A stretch of 64,000 bases of DNA from Chloroflexota bacterium (GCA_013112685.1 JABFGC010000002.1:1684902-1748901), one strand, 5' to 3'; numbered from the stretch's first letter, positions 31,553 to 41,896 are shown. Notes: generated by a model from the letters alone, not told the origin. A program made the numbers and translations.

Positions 31553-34500
31553 ATGTACACGCCCGAACAAGCCAGGGAAATTCTCCGTCAAATCCTGGAG
31601 GACTTGCAAAGCGGCGACGATGTGACGGCGCTGCTCGCCATCGAAAAACTCGCAGTGTTTGACCGCATTGACGACGACATCTTCGAAAAAGCAATATTGA
31701 AAGAACTCGAAATTCGCGCCGGTGAAGACGACAACGCGGACATCCGCATGGATGCGCGGATTGCGCTTGACCGCCTGCGAGGAGCTGGCCCCCTCCATCA
31801 ACGCGACCGGCACAGACACGCAAACTCCGCCGCACGCCGCCCAATCGCCAAAAGAGATTGTCGCGCAGATTCATCAGAGCCTGCAAAGCGCGGACGAAAC
31901 CGTAATCCTGCGAGCCATCGTTTCCATGAAAACGCCGCCGTACAGCAGCGAAGCGATCCGCAGTCAGCTGGAAAAACTCAGTTTGCACGGCAAAGAGCCC
32001 CCGAGGCCCGCGTTGAAGCGCTCGCCGCGTTGGACACCACCGCCAATCGCACGGTCGCCGACAGATCGTCGGCAACCGGCTGAGTTGGGGAGTCCGCAAT
32101 TTGATTCTGGGGGAAATTGACGCCTGGGTGAAGAGCAATTTGATCAACAACCAGACCGGCGAAGTGCTCCGCCGGCGCTACGATTTTGACATTGCGCCCC
32201 AGCCCAAAGCCGCGCCTCAGACTCCGCCCAAGCCTGCTCCCATCCAGACAGCCGCACCCGCGCCGAAAGCGACTCCCGCGCCCGCGCCCATGCCGCCGCG
32301 ACTCACGCTCCTGCAAACGCTGACCAGCGAAGCCAGCATCAAGATTTATCTTTATCTCGGCGCGTTCTTTGTGATTGCCGCCGCCGCCATTTTGGGCGCG
32401 GTCGTGCCGGAATTGCGCGTGCCAATTCTGATTCTCGGCACATTCATCTTCGGCGGGCTGGCGGTCCTCATCAAGAAGCGATTGCCGCAGCCGAGTTTTG
32501 CGCTGTTCATCGTCTTTTCCTTCCTTTTGACCATCACCGCCAACAGCCTCGAACAATCTCTGCGGGTTACGTTCGATTACGGCGAGCCGGTGACGGCGGG
32601 ATATTGGGTGGTCGTCTTCTTTATGATGACGGTCATTTGGAGCGGCGGGACGCGGCTGTATGAGTCGCGCCTGTTCAGCATCACAGCCTTCGGCTCGCTT
32701 GCGCTTGCAATGTACCGGATCGGGGACGTGTTCGACGCGCAGGGGGAATTCTACATCCTTATGGAAGGCATCGCCGCGCTCGCCGGGTTGGCAGGCGCGA
32801 GCCTGCTCACACGCTGGCGGGACGAAAAATTTTCCCTGCCGCTCTTCCTTGCCGCGCAGGCATTGCAGATCCTCCTGCTGGCTTTTTCGATTTCCATCTT
32901 TGGCATCAACGTCGTTGACCCGTCCGACCTGAGCCTCTGGCACCTGGCTGGATTTCTGGTGTGGGGCTTGGCAAGCGTTTTCTTCGTCTTCTCGAACGGA
33001 CTTCGCCCATTCTTCGCCTTCCCTGGCTCGCGGCGGGAGCGCTCATCCCCATGCCCTGGTTCCTCGCCGCCGCTTTCGATCTCGAAAGCCTTGGGTCGTC
33101 CATCGTCCTCTTCCTGTGGGGGCTTCTCCTTGCTCCCGTCAGCGAAGCCCTGTATAGAATCGAACGCGCCCAAAAGTTCAGCCTGCCCGTATTGCTGGCG
33201 TCCATGCCCAGCCTGGCGCTGGCGTTCATGATCGGCGTGTTGGATGAAATCTGGCTGGGGCTGGTCGTTGCGCTCGGCGCGGCGATGCTTTTCACCGTCC
33301 TGCACGCGCTCCGCACGCGCTGGTGGCTGTGGTCGCTGGCACTGTTCAGTTTCATCCTTGCTTATTTCAGTTTCTTCCTGCTCGAATTCATGCAGGCCTT
33401 GGACGTATTCATCGGTTATCAACTGCTCGGCGTCAGCCTGCTCTTCCTGTTCCCCGACCTTCTGCTGAAAAAGGACTGGAAGGCAAACCTCGAGTGGCGT
33501 CTGCCGCCGCGCATCGCGGGCGCGCTCTTCGCCGCCTGCAACCTGCTCCTCCTGCTCATTCCACTTGACTCGACGGGTTCCGCAGTCTGTTACGGAATCT
33601 ATGCGGTCTTCTTTGCAGCCTACGCGCTGGCTTACGGCGAATCATGGCTGGGTTACATCCCCGCCGCCGCCCTGCCGCTTGCAATTTTCTTCGCACTCGA
33701 TGCCCTTGAATTAGACGCCTGGCTCCCCGCGCTGACAACGCTCGCAGTCATCTACCTCCTTGTGGGGCTGGGAATCCGCGCGAGGGAAGGCTGGGCGTTC
33801 ATGCTCCGCAACAGCGCGTTGATCCTCGGTTCCACCGTTTCGATTGCGGCGCTCGTCACCCTCAAGGAAACCGGCGGCTGGTATGCGCTGGTCATCGGGC
33901 TGCTTTTCATTGCAGAGATGTACCTCCGCAAAAACGGCTGGTTTGAAATCGGCGCGCCCGTTTTATTCACCGCGGGGGCATTCCTCATCCTGCGCGATTT
34001 CGACGTTTCATCCACAAACTATCACCTGCTCGCCTACAGCCTGTTGTGGGTCCTCGCCGACCTGCTCGCCCACCTCACCTTTACGAACCCGCGCCCGCTG
34101 AGCCTGATCGTGCGCGGCATCGGCGCGGCGCTGACGGGTATCAACTTCGTGCTTATCCCGGTGCTGGCTCCCGCATCGGAAGCCGCCATCTCTTTGCGGG
34201 GTTTACACCATCGTATTTACAGTGTACGCCACGGCGTACCGCCAATCGTTTTTGGGATACATCCCTGCGGCGAGTCTTCCGCTTACGGTCATCTTCGCGC
34301 TCGAATATTTCAACGCGGATGCCCTGGCTCCCCACCCTGACCGCGCTGGCAATCGCATATTTCTCGGCGGGCATGGCAATCCGCGCGAGGGAGGGCTGGT
34401 CGCTCATGCTCCGAAACAGCGCCCTGGTCCTCGGCGTCATCACAGCGTTCGCAGCGTTGATCGCTCTCAAAGAGACCGGCGGCTGGTACGCGCTGGTGAT

Positions 34501-35653
34501 CGGTCTGCTCTTCATTGCCGAGATGTACCTTCGTAAAAACGGCTGGTTCGAAGTGGGCGCGCCCATCCTGTTCACCGTTGGCGCGTTTCTCATCCTGCGC
34601 GATTTCAACGTGGAGCGTCCCGCCTTTCACCTGCTCGCCTACAGCCTGCTTTGGATCCTCGCCGATCTGCTCGCCCACCTGACCTTCACGAACCCGCGCC
34701 CGCTCAACTGGGCGGTCCGCATCGTCGGCGGATCGCTCGCCCTTGTCAATTACGGATTCCTGTTCTTTGACAAGGACGCCGCCGTGGGCGCATTCGGCTT
34801 TGCCGTCTATTCGCTTCTTTTCCTGACTGTGAGCCTGCTCTACCGCCAGCCGAATTTGTTCTACGCCTTTACCTTGACCCTGCCGCTGTTTGCGGCGTTC
34901 CTCTTCCGCTCCCTCGACGTAACGCAGTGGATTCATCCGGTCATCACCATCGCCGCTTTCTACTACGCGGCGGGCTTCGTCCTGCAAAAACGCGGACGCG
35001 CCGCAGGCTGGGACGCCGTGCTGATGCGGAGCGGTCTCGGGTTGGGCGTCGTTGTTTCGGCAGGCGCACCCATTCTCGGCGGGTTGGATGCGTCGTCGCC
35101 GGTTGCGGTCGCCGCCACGCTGTGGGCGGTCGAAGCCTACGCAAAGCGCAACGCCTGGCTGGCGTTCCCCGCAAACGGCTTGTACCTGCTGGCGTATTTC
35201 ATCATCCTCTTCGAACTGGATGTGACCGAACCGCAGTTCTTTTCGATTGGCACGGCGCTCTTCGGGTTGATCCAGCATTATCTGCTGACGCGCGCGGGCG
35301 GCAGGACGGGAGCGTTCGTCATGGGCATGTTCTCGCAATTCGTCCTGCTCGGTACGACCTACATCGAAATGGTCGGCAAAAACGAACTGCTGTATTTCTT
35401 TGCGCTCTTCCTGCAATCGCTGGCGGTGCTGACGTACGGCATCATCGTCCGTTCGCGCAGCCTGACGTTCTTCCCCATCGGCTTCGTGGTGCTGGGCGTA
35501 GTGACGGTGGTCTACAGCGCGCTGAAGGACATCGGCTCGATCTTCCTCATCGGCTGTACGGGCATCATCCTGCTCATGCTGGGCGTGATTGCCGTTTTAC
35601 TCCGCGAGCGGATCGCCAAACTCGGTGAAACGCTCAGCGAGTGGCAGGCGTAA
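31553..35653 (+). CDS. Very large polytopic membrane protein with internal repeats (several frameshifts)
   Basis: About 1360 residues assembled from four frames; indels near 31780, 32005, 32090, 33000 and 34195. The N-terminal 180 residues are soluble and helical, HEAT-like (MYTPEQAREILRQILEDL, TALLAIEKLAVF), then comes a Pro/Ala linker (QTPPKPAPIQTAAPAPKAT). Some thirty membrane helices follow to the end (VIAVLLRERIAKLGETL). A module of about 200 residues beginning LGYIPAAALPL and containing RAREGWAFMLRNSA and KETGGWYALVIGLLFIAEMY occurs three times. No catalytic motif is recognised; DUF2157-like proteins are the nearest resemblance I can name. Confidence 0.65.
33590..35300. repeat. Three ~600-bp tandem modules inside the large membrane protein
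   Basis: Copy 1 (about 33590-34190) and copy 2 (about 34195-34795) are offset by 605 bp and share long identical peptides (ETGGWYALVIGLLFIAEMYL, LADLLAHLTFTNPRPL). Copy 3 (about 34800-35300) keeps only the pattern. This indicates a recent duplication on top of an older one. Confidence 0.75.
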
Positions 35654-35701
35654 CGACCCATTCATAATCCCCATTCAAATTTATGCAGAAAGGCATCTTT
35701 T

Positions 35702-36112
35702 ATGTCCACCTCGAACTCCCCCATCTTCGAACTGCGCGTGGCAGTGACCACCCAGGACTATGAACGACTGGTCAGGTTTTACTGCGCCGGGTTGGGCATC
35801 GAACCCGCCGCGATCTGGAACAACGACGGCGGCAAGGCGTTGATGCTCAACATGGGCAGCGCCACATTGGAAATCTTCGACGAACGGCAGGCGCAGGTGA
35901 TTGACGAACTCGAGGCAGGCAAACGCATCAGCGGGCAGGTCCGGTTCGCCCTGCAAGTGCCGGATTTGAAAGCCGCCATGGAGCGGATGCTCGCCAACGG
36001 CGCGACGCTCGTCCACGAGCCAGTGACCACTCCCTGGGGCGATATCAACGTCCGCCTGCAAGACCCGGATGGGATGCAGATTACGTTGTTTCAGGCACCT
36101 GGTAATCCGTAG
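35702..36112 (+). CDS. VOC superfamily (glyoxalase-like) protein
   Basis: 136 residues containing two beta-alpha-beta-beta-beta modules: ELRVAVTTQDYERLVRFYCAGLGIEP and VRFALQVPDLKAAMERML, ending in DPDGMQITLFQ, the typical close of a glyoxalase/bleomycin-resistance fold. A metal-ligand Glu is likely in LEIFDE. Function cannot be told from the fold alone. It is convergent with the sirtuin gene, 19 bp apart. Confidence 0.85.
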   Translation: MSTSNSPIFELRVAVTTQDYERLVRFYCAGLGIEPAAIWNNDGGKALMLNMGSATLEIFDERQAQVIDELEAGKRISGQVRFALQVPDLKAAMERMLANGATLVHEPVTTPWGDINVRLQDPDGMQITLFQAPGNP

Positions 36113-36131
36113 GGCAATTTTCCAAATTGGC

Positions 36132-36872
36132 CTACACTCCCCACACAGCCTTCACCAAATCCGGCAATATCTCGCCGGATTTGCCGTGAAAGGCGAAATC
36201 GGTCTTGGGCGTGAGCGGCGTCGGCTCGGCGTTGATCTCCACGACCACCGAACCGTTGTTCCGCGCGGCATGAGCCAGCGAAGCGGCAGGTTGGACAACG
36301 CCGGACGTACCGATGGAGAAGAACACCTGACAGGCGCGCGAGGCTCTGACGGCGGCTTCCAACTCCTCGCGCGGGAGCGCCTCCCCAAACCAGACCACGT
36401 CCGGGCGGAGCAAGCCGCCGCATTTTTCGCACACCGGCACGGATTCGCTGTCGTCGCCCCAGGTTTCGGTGAACGTCCCGCACTGCGAACAACGCACGCG
36501 CTGAATGTTGCCGTGTAGTTCATACACGTTTTTGCTGCCCGCAAAGCGATGCAGTCCGTCCACGTTTTGGGTGATGAGCGTAAATTCGGGGCTGCGCTTT
36601 TCCATTTCGACCAGCGCATAATGTCCGGGATTGGGGCGCACACCCTTGATCGCTTCCCTGCGCCAGGCGTACCAGTCCCACACGAGTTTGGGGTCGCGGG
36701 CAAAGGCTTCAGGGGAGGCTAGGTCCTCGGGTTTGTATTGCGCCCAAAGTCCGGTTTGAGCGTCTCGAAACGTGCGCAGTCCGCTCTCCTGGGAGACTCC
36801 CGCTCCGGTCAGGACAACGACGCGCGTGGCGGATGTCAACAAGCGGATGAAGTCGGAAGGGAAATCCATCAT
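36132..36872 (-). CDS. cobB: Sir2-family NAD-dependent protein deacylase
   Basis: 246 residues. All sirtuin motifs are visible: GAGVSQESGLRTFRD (NAD binding), TQNVDGLHRFAG, catalytic His in ELHGN, a zinc ribbon CSQC ... CEKC, DVVWFGE, and IGTSGVV, INAE. It removes acyl groups from protein lysines using NAD. The ATG at 36872 overlaps the TGA of the upstream lipoprotein gene (ATGA), so translation is coupled. The open frame reaches back to 37004, but that part overlaps the upstream gene and has no ribosome site. The residue pair used by SIRT5-type desuccinylases was not looked for. Confidence 0.93.
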   Translation of the reverse strand: MMDFPSDFIRLLTSATRVVVLTGAGVSQESGLRTFRDAQTGLWAQYKPEDLASPEAFARDPKLVWDWYAWRREAIKGVRPNPGHYALVEMEKRSPEFTLITQNVDGLHRFAGSKNVYELHGNIQRVRCSQCGTFTETWGDDSESVPVCEKCGGLLRPDVVWFGEALPREELEAAVRASRACQVFFSIGTSGVVQPAASLAHAARNNGSVVVEINAEPTPLTPKTDFAFHGKSGEILPDLVKAVWGV

Positions 36873-37556
36873 GGCTTCACGTTTGCCGAAGTGGGCGTGG
36901 GGGTCGGGACGCATTCCAGCATTTTGAGTTTTCCCTTGAAGATGTCGGTGCGCCCAAGTTCCCTGCCGGATTGACTGGTCGCCACGATTTGGAATTCGAC
37001 CCACGAGGTTTGGAAGAAGGCATCCTCGAGGATTTCATCGCTGGAGAGATCGTGGATGTAGGTGCCTGCGCCGATGGTCTCCATGGGGATGTTGGTCCAT
37101 TTGCCGGTGCGCTGCGAGGTCATGCTTTTGAAGCGGGCGAACAAAAGAACGTACTTCACATTGTCGCGGTCCTGCACTTGCGCGGTAATCTTCACTTTCG
37201 AAGGCTCGCATTTTGTGCCTTTGTAGAACTCCATCGGCGTGAAGGTTACAAAGAGAAAGCCTTTCATTTGCACGGTGGGCGTGGCGGTATCTGGGGTGAC
37301 TGGCGGCGTGGGGGGTATCGCTGGCTAAAGGCGTATCGGTGATCGAAGGCGTGGGCGTGGCGGTCTTGAAGCCGATCAGCGTGGGGCTGGGCGTGAACGT
37401 CAGCGTCGGCGTATTCGGCATAGCCGTCGGCGGCGGAGTGGAGGTGGCGGTATTCGTGAGAGTCGGCGTCGCTGTGGGGATCACCGGCGCAAACTGCCCC
37501 AGCGAACAGGAAACGGATAACAGGATGAGAGCAAAAACGAATTGGATTTTTTTCAT
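36869..37556 (-). CDS. Thr/Pro-rich lipoprotein (one frameshift)
   Basis: About 228 residues. The lipobox (LLSVSCSLG) is followed by a linker of about 60 residues rich in Thr and Pro (TATPTLTNTATSTPPPT). A beta-rich domain of about 130 residues follows (CEPSKVKITAQVQDRDNVKYVLLFARF ... VEFQIVATSQSGRELGRTDIF). The frame changes in a G-run near 37312. The C-terminal domain is clearly related to that of the lipoprotein encoded upstream. Its stop overlaps the sirtuin start and its start overlaps the upstream stop, both as ATGA. Confidence 0.75.
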
Positions 37557-38260
37557 GGGTTGGCTGGTTTGACGGTCGGCGGACAACCGGTGGTGGGGTC
37601 GAGGCACAGGCAGGGAAAGAGCGAGATCATATCGGTGAAAATACGCGTGCGCCCCACTTCCTCGCCTTCGATGTTTGTCGCCACCAGCTGGAAATAGACC
37701 CACGACCTCAGGTAATGGTTGTGTCCCTCCACTTCGCTTCCGACCATCCGATAGGTGAATGTCCCGTTCCCGTGGTTGAACATCACGTTGCCGGAGGTCC
37801 AGGGGGTGTAATCCTCTTTTTCAGCGGATTTGACGCGCGTAAAAATGATCACGCTGACAACTTCCTCCGGGTCGTTGACCACCGCGGTGATGGTCGCTTC
37901 GTTGTGTTTGCACCCGCCCCAATAAATTTTGCTTTCGGAAACCGTGACCGAATCAAAGCCCGCTCCCGGCTTGAACGGCGTGGAGGATGCGGCGGGCGTG
38001 GCGGTATTTCCATCAATGATGATCGGGATGGGAACAAAGGTGGCGGGAGTTGCATTTGGGTCCTGGGTGGGGATGCGGACGATGGTCGGCGAAGGAGATG
38101 GAATGGGCGTCCGTGTGGGACCGGGCGTGTCAATGGGCGTGTAAGTGATAAACGGCGTGAGACTGGGAACCGGCGTATTGGCAGGCAGAAAGAAGACATC
38201 GTTCAACGAACATGCCTGCAACAAAAACGCCAACGCCAGCACAACGGACAACTTACGCAT
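37553..38260 (-). CDS. Thr/Pro-rich lipoprotein, paralogue of the next gene
   Basis: 235 residues, intact. Lipobox FLLQACSLN, then a Thr/Pro/Ile linker and a C-terminal beta domain (CKHNEATITAVVNDPEEVVSVIIFTRVKS ... YFQLVATNIEGEEVGRTRIF). The shared ending (QLVAT-EG-EVGRTRIF against QIVATSQSGRELGRTDIF) shows that the two lipoproteins arose by duplication. First gene of a three-gene operon with the second lipoprotein and the sirtuin. GAGGA lies 4 nt before the ATG. Confidence 0.8.
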   Translation of the reverse strand: MRKLSVVLALAFLLQACSLNDVFFLPANTPVPSLTPFITYTPIDTPGPTRTPIPSPSPTIVRIPTQDPNATPATFVPIPIIIDGNTATPAASSTPFKPGAGFDSVTVSESKIYWGGCKHNEATITAVVNDPEEVVSVIIFTRVKSAEKEDYTPWTSGNVMFNHGNGTFTYRMVGSEVEGHNHYLRSWVYFQLVATNIEGEEVGRTRIFTDMISLFPCLCLDPTTGCPPTVKPANP

Positions 38261-38280
38261 ATCATCCTCTTCACGCTATA

Positions 38281-38473
38281 ATACTATGAATTCCAACCCC
38301 CTGATTTTACAATATTATGACCGCCCTTCGCAGTCGTTCAGTGCGGTCAGGATGTGGATTAGGATTCAGAAGAGGCGAATCAGCCGTCGGTGTTGGCTCA
38401 AGGCGGATGGAAAGGGCACGCAGTTGCCCGGTCCGGGTCGAGGCGGGCGTAAAGGGAGGATTCGGTTAAATTC
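38281..38473. other. Intergenic region without a recognised gene
   Basis: Between the divergent lipoprotein operon and rpsO. A short frame from 38287 has no family resemblance. GACCGC ... GCGGTC (38320-38357) could form a hairpin. I see no tRNA or known RNA. Confidence 0.4.
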
Positions 38474-38482
38474 TGGTATAAT
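38474..38482 (+). promoter_or_regulatory. Extended -10 promoter of rpsO
   Basis: TGGTATAAT is an extended -10 element. The -35 position is poor (GGGAGG-like). The leader to rpsO would be about 95 nt. Confidence 0.6.
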
Positions 38483-38584
38483 CCCCGCCCGTGACTGGTC
38501 CTGTCCTACGGTATGCCCGATTCGCGGGCTCGCTGTGGACATGGAGACCTGCACCATCCTGTCAAGAAAGGAGACGCATACGTC

Positions 38585-38857
38585 ATGCCGCTCGCAAAGG
38601 AAGTCAAGGCAAAAGCCATCGAGGACTTTCATCGCCACGAGAAGGATACCGGCTCGCCTGAAGTCCAGGTCGCCATCCTGACCAACCGCATCAACCAGTT
38701 GACCGAGCATCTGCGCAAGAACAAGCAGGATCAATCCTGCCGCCGCGGTCTGCTGAAACTGGTCGGACAGCGCCGCCGCCTGCTCACCTATCTGCGCCAG
38801 AGCAATTATCCGGCGTACCTTAGTGTGACCGACCGATTGCAATTGCGCCGCAAGTAG
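38585..38857 (+). CDS. rpsO: Ribosomal protein uS15
   Basis: 90 residues, intact, binds the central domain of 16S rRNA in the small subunit. Family signature: HEKDTGSPEVQVAILTNRI, INQLTEHLRKNKQDQSCRRGLLKLVGQRRRLLTYL. The frame opens at 38513, but the ATG at 38585 gives the normal start MPLAKEVKAKA. AAAGGAG lies about 13 nt upstream, a little far. It is followed by pnp, the order known in many bacteria, with a strong terminator between. Confidence 0.97.
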   Translation: MPLAKEVKAKAIEDFHRHEKDTGSPEVQVAILTNRINQLTEHLRKNKQDQSCRRGLLKLVGQRRRLLTYLRQSNYPAYLSVTDRLQLRRK

Positions 38858-38866
38858 TAGCAACCC

Positions 38867-38906
38867 AAGACCTGACAGGTTTTTGGAAACCTGTCAGGTC
38901 TTTTGT
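38867..38906 (+). terminator. Intrinsic terminator between rpsO and pnp
   Basis: A perfect 16-bp stem AAGACCTGACAGGTTT with a 4-nt loop, ending in CTTTTGT. It is close in design to the hairpin at 460-490. Confidence 0.9.
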
Positions 38907-38989
38907 AACCCGCCGTCAGGAATTGAATAGCGCGAATGACGCCCCGTGTCATTCCCACTCTTCAGTCCCTGACTAGAGGCGGAAACATG

Positions 38990-39013
38990 TATGCCGAAAT
39001 TAATTTCGGCATA
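38990..39013 (+). promoter_or_regulatory. Leader hairpin of pnp
   Basis: A perfect 24-nt palindrome, TATGCCGAAATT and its complement, 20 nt before the pnp ATG. In E. coli an RNase III-cleaved leader hairpin lets PNPase repress its own mRNA; an equivalent role here is inferred. Confidence 0.6.
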
Positions 39014-39033
39014 CCAATAGGAGATAATCAAAT

Positions 39034-41323
39034 ATGAAACCCGAAGGTAAACGTTATTCGACCGTCGTTGGCAGCAAGACGGTCACCATCGAAACCGGCC
39101 GCCTCGCCGGACAGGCAGGCGGCGCGTTGACGCTGGGCATTGACGAAGCGATTGTGTTCGCTTCCGCCACCATGGGCGATGTGCGCGAAGGCATTGACTT
39201 CTTCCCGCTCAGCGTGGAATACGAGGAAAGGCTGTACGCGGGAGGGAAGATTCCGGGTCGTTCTTCCGACGCGAGGGACGCGCCACCACCGAAGCGATCC
39301 TCACCGCGCGCCTCACAGACCGCCCCCTGCGCCCGCTGTTCCAGGACGGGATGCGCAACGAAGTGCAGATCATCATGTACTCGTTCTCGTCCGACGGCGT
39401 CAACCCGCTGGATATTCTCGCCATCAACGCCGCCTCCGCCGCGCTGATGATCTCGGACATTCCCTGGGGCGGACCGGTGGGAGCCGTGCGTGTGGGACGG
39501 GTGAATGGCGAGTTCGTCATCAACCCAACGTTTGCGGAAATGGACGCCTCAGACCTGGACCTGAGAATTGCCGGTACGAAGGAAGCGATTCTCATGGTGG
39601 AGTGCGGCGCGAACGAAATCCCCGAAGACGCGATGGTGCAGGCGTTGGAACTGGGACACAAATCCATCCAGCCGCTGATCGAACTGCAACTGCAAATGGC
39701 TGCGGAGATCGGCAAGCCCAAGCGTGGTGTTACGCTTTACCTGCCAAGCGAAGAGGTGAAGAAAAAAGTCTTCGAGCGCGTGAGCCAAGCGATGCACGAA
39801 CTGCTCGACAAGCCGCTCTCCAAAGTGGAGTTTTACAGCGGCATGACCGCCATCAAGGAAGCCGCCGAAGCCGAATTTTGCACCGTGCCGGAAGGCGGCA
39901 ACCCCGCCGAGTACATGCCGGTTAACGAATTCCGCGAGGCGTTTGAACTGGCGGAGCAGGCGGTCGTCCGCGAGCGAATTTTGAGCATGGGCAAACGTCC
40001 CGATGGGCGCACGCCAACCGAGATCCGCCCGATCTGGTGCGATGTGGGCGTTTCACCCCGCGCGCATGGCGCCGGGTTGTTCACCCGCGGCGAGACGCAA
40101 ATCCTCTCCTTTGCCACGCTCGGCACGCTGGGCGAGGCGCAGGAACTGGACAACCTCTCTCCGATGGATACCAAACGCTACATGCACCACTACAACTTCC
40201 CGCCGTTCTCTACGGGCGAGGTCAAACCTCTGCGCGGGCAGAGCAGGCGCGAGGTCGGGCATGGTGCGCTGGCGGAACGCGCGCTGGAACCGGTCATCCC
40301 CTCCGAAGAAACGTTCCCGTATGCCATTCGCATTGTATCCGAAGCGTTATCCTCCAACGGCTCGACTTCGATGGGTTCGGTCTGCGGCTCGACGCTGGCG
40401 CTGATGGACGCGGGCGTGCCGATCAAGGCGCCCGTCTCCGGCGTGGCGATGGGTCTCATCACCGATGACACGGGACGGTACCAAATTCTCACCGACATTC
40501 AGGGAACCGAAGACCATCTCGGCGATATGGATTTCAAGGTGGCTGGCACCGCGCAGGGGATCACCGCCCTGCAAATGGACATCAAGATCAGCGGTTTGAG
40601 CGCGCAAATGATGAAGGAAGCGCTCGAACAGGCGCGAGTGGCGCGCTTTTCCATCATGGAAAAGATGCTCTCGGCCCTGCCCGAACCGCGCAAGGAATTG
40701 AAACCGCACGCTCCGCGCATTATCACCGTGAAGATTCCGGTGGACAAGATCGGCGCGCTGATCGGACCCGGCGGCAAGAACATCCGCGCCTTGCAGGAGG
40801 AAACCGGCGTGCGGATTGACATCGAAGACGACGGCACGGTTTACATCGCCTCGACCGACGGCGCAGGCGCGAAGATCGCCCAGGAGCGCATCGAACTGAT
40901 GAGCGAATCGGCTGTACCAGGCAACATTTACACCGGTAAGGTGGTGCGCGTGGAGCCGTTCGGCGCGTTCGTAAACATCCTGCCCGGCGTGGACGGGCTG
41001 GTGCACGTCTCGCGAGCTGGACAGCGAGCGCATCGAAAAGGTGGAGGACGTCTGCGTGGTCGGCGACGAACTGACCGTGATGGTCACAGACGTGGACCCG
41101 CAGGGCAAAATTCGCCTCTCACGCCAGTGCAGTGCTCGAAGGCTGGACGCTCGAAGAAGCCCGCGAACGGGATAAAGGCGGCGGGGGCACCCGCAACGGC
41201 GGCGGACGCGGCGGTTCGCGCGGGGGCGGTGACCGCGGCGGTCGCGGCGGACGAGGCGGCGGTGATCGCCGCGGGGGACGGATCGAAGGTAGACAAGGAT
41301 ACAAGCAACCAGGTAGAGCATGA
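39034..41323 (+). CDS. pnp: Polyribonucleotide nucleotidyltransferase (three frameshifts)
   Basis: About 762 residues after correction of indels near 39258, 41013 and 41128. PNPase degrades RNA 3-prime to 5-prime with phosphate. Domains in order: a first RNase PH domain (SATMGDVREGIDFFPL, GSFFRREGRATTEAIL), a helical linker, a catalytic second RNase PH domain (FTRGETQILSFATLG, GSVCGSTLALMDAGVPI), KH (IGPGGKNIRALQEETG) and S1 (GNIYTGKVVRVEPFGAFVN). The C-terminus is unusual: some 40 residues of Gly/Arg repeats (GGGRGGSRGGGDRGGRGG), an RGG-type RNA-binding tail. GGAG precedes the ATG. Confidence 0.95.
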
Positions 41324-41354
41324 ACCGGATGGACTTGTGTTCCGTCCGGTTCAT
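41320..41354 (+). terminator. Hairpin overlapping the pnp stop
   Basis: ATGAACCGGATGGA pairs with TCCGTCCGGTTCAT (one G-U type mismatch) around 7 nt. There is no U-tract, so it may be a 3-prime stabiliser rather than a terminator. Confidence 0.5.
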
Positions 41355-41372
41355 GTCATTAAAGGTAATTGG

Positions 41373-41885
41373 ATGAATAGCAAATCAGAGTTATTTGAAT
41401 CGTCAGGCAATGGCATATCGAGGTCGTCAACGCGACGCAAAATTTCGCTGGCTGAATACGTGCGCCGCCGCAATGGAATCCCCCTCGGCGGCGGCGGTTC
41501 GCTTCGAGCCATGTTGTACCGTTCGTTTGGTGCGGCTTCCTTTACGGGTTTCTGGCAGTATTGGAATCCCATCTTTGGCTATGGACTCTCACGCTTCGTC
41601 TATGCTCCCCTGCGGCAAATCATTCCAGATGGCATCGCAACCGTTGTCACATTTGTAATCTGCGGCGCGCTCCACGATTTTGCGACCATGCTGGTGAGGC
41701 AGGGACCAGCGTTTCTGTTCATCCCGTGGTTCTTCCTGCTGGGCATGGGCGTCGTCTTTAGCCGGGCTGCGCAAATGGACCTATCCCGGCATCCCTGGCT
41801 GGTCCGGGCAGGCGTGAATTTTACCTATCTCGCGGCTTGCTTCGTACCCTCGCACGCGCTAAGCCGGTGGCTTGGGCTTTCGTGA
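41373..41885 (+). CDS. Small membrane protein of unknown function (MBOAT-like features)
   Basis: 170 residues. A basic N-terminal part (RRKISLAEYVRRRNG) is followed by about four hydrophobic segments. GFWQYWNPIFGYGLSRFVY and the isolated His in FVICGALHDFATML recall membrane-bound O-acyltransferases, but the protein is far shorter than that family. The ATG at 41373 follows AAAGG. The frame continues from the upstream pnp frame only because of the pnp indel. A terminator follows the gene. Confidence 0.55.
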   Translation: MNSKSELFESSGNGISRSSTRRKISLAEYVRRRNGIPLGGGGSLRAMLYRSFGAASFTGFWQYWNPIFGYGLSRFVYAPLRQIIPDGIATVVTFVICGALHDFATMLVRQGPAFLFIPWFFLLGMGVVFSRAAQMDLSRHPWLVRAGVNFTYLAACFVPSHALSRWLGLS

Positions 41886-41896
41886 TATTCCACACC

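Noticed and set aside
34310..35416. A 368-residue minus-strand frame over the giant membrane protein
   Set aside because: Charged shadow frame without ribosome site; the plus strand shows repeated membrane modules.
38281..38584. A structured RNA or tRNA gene before rpsO
   Set aside because: I could not fold a cloverleaf or match a known RNA; only a weak hairpin is present.
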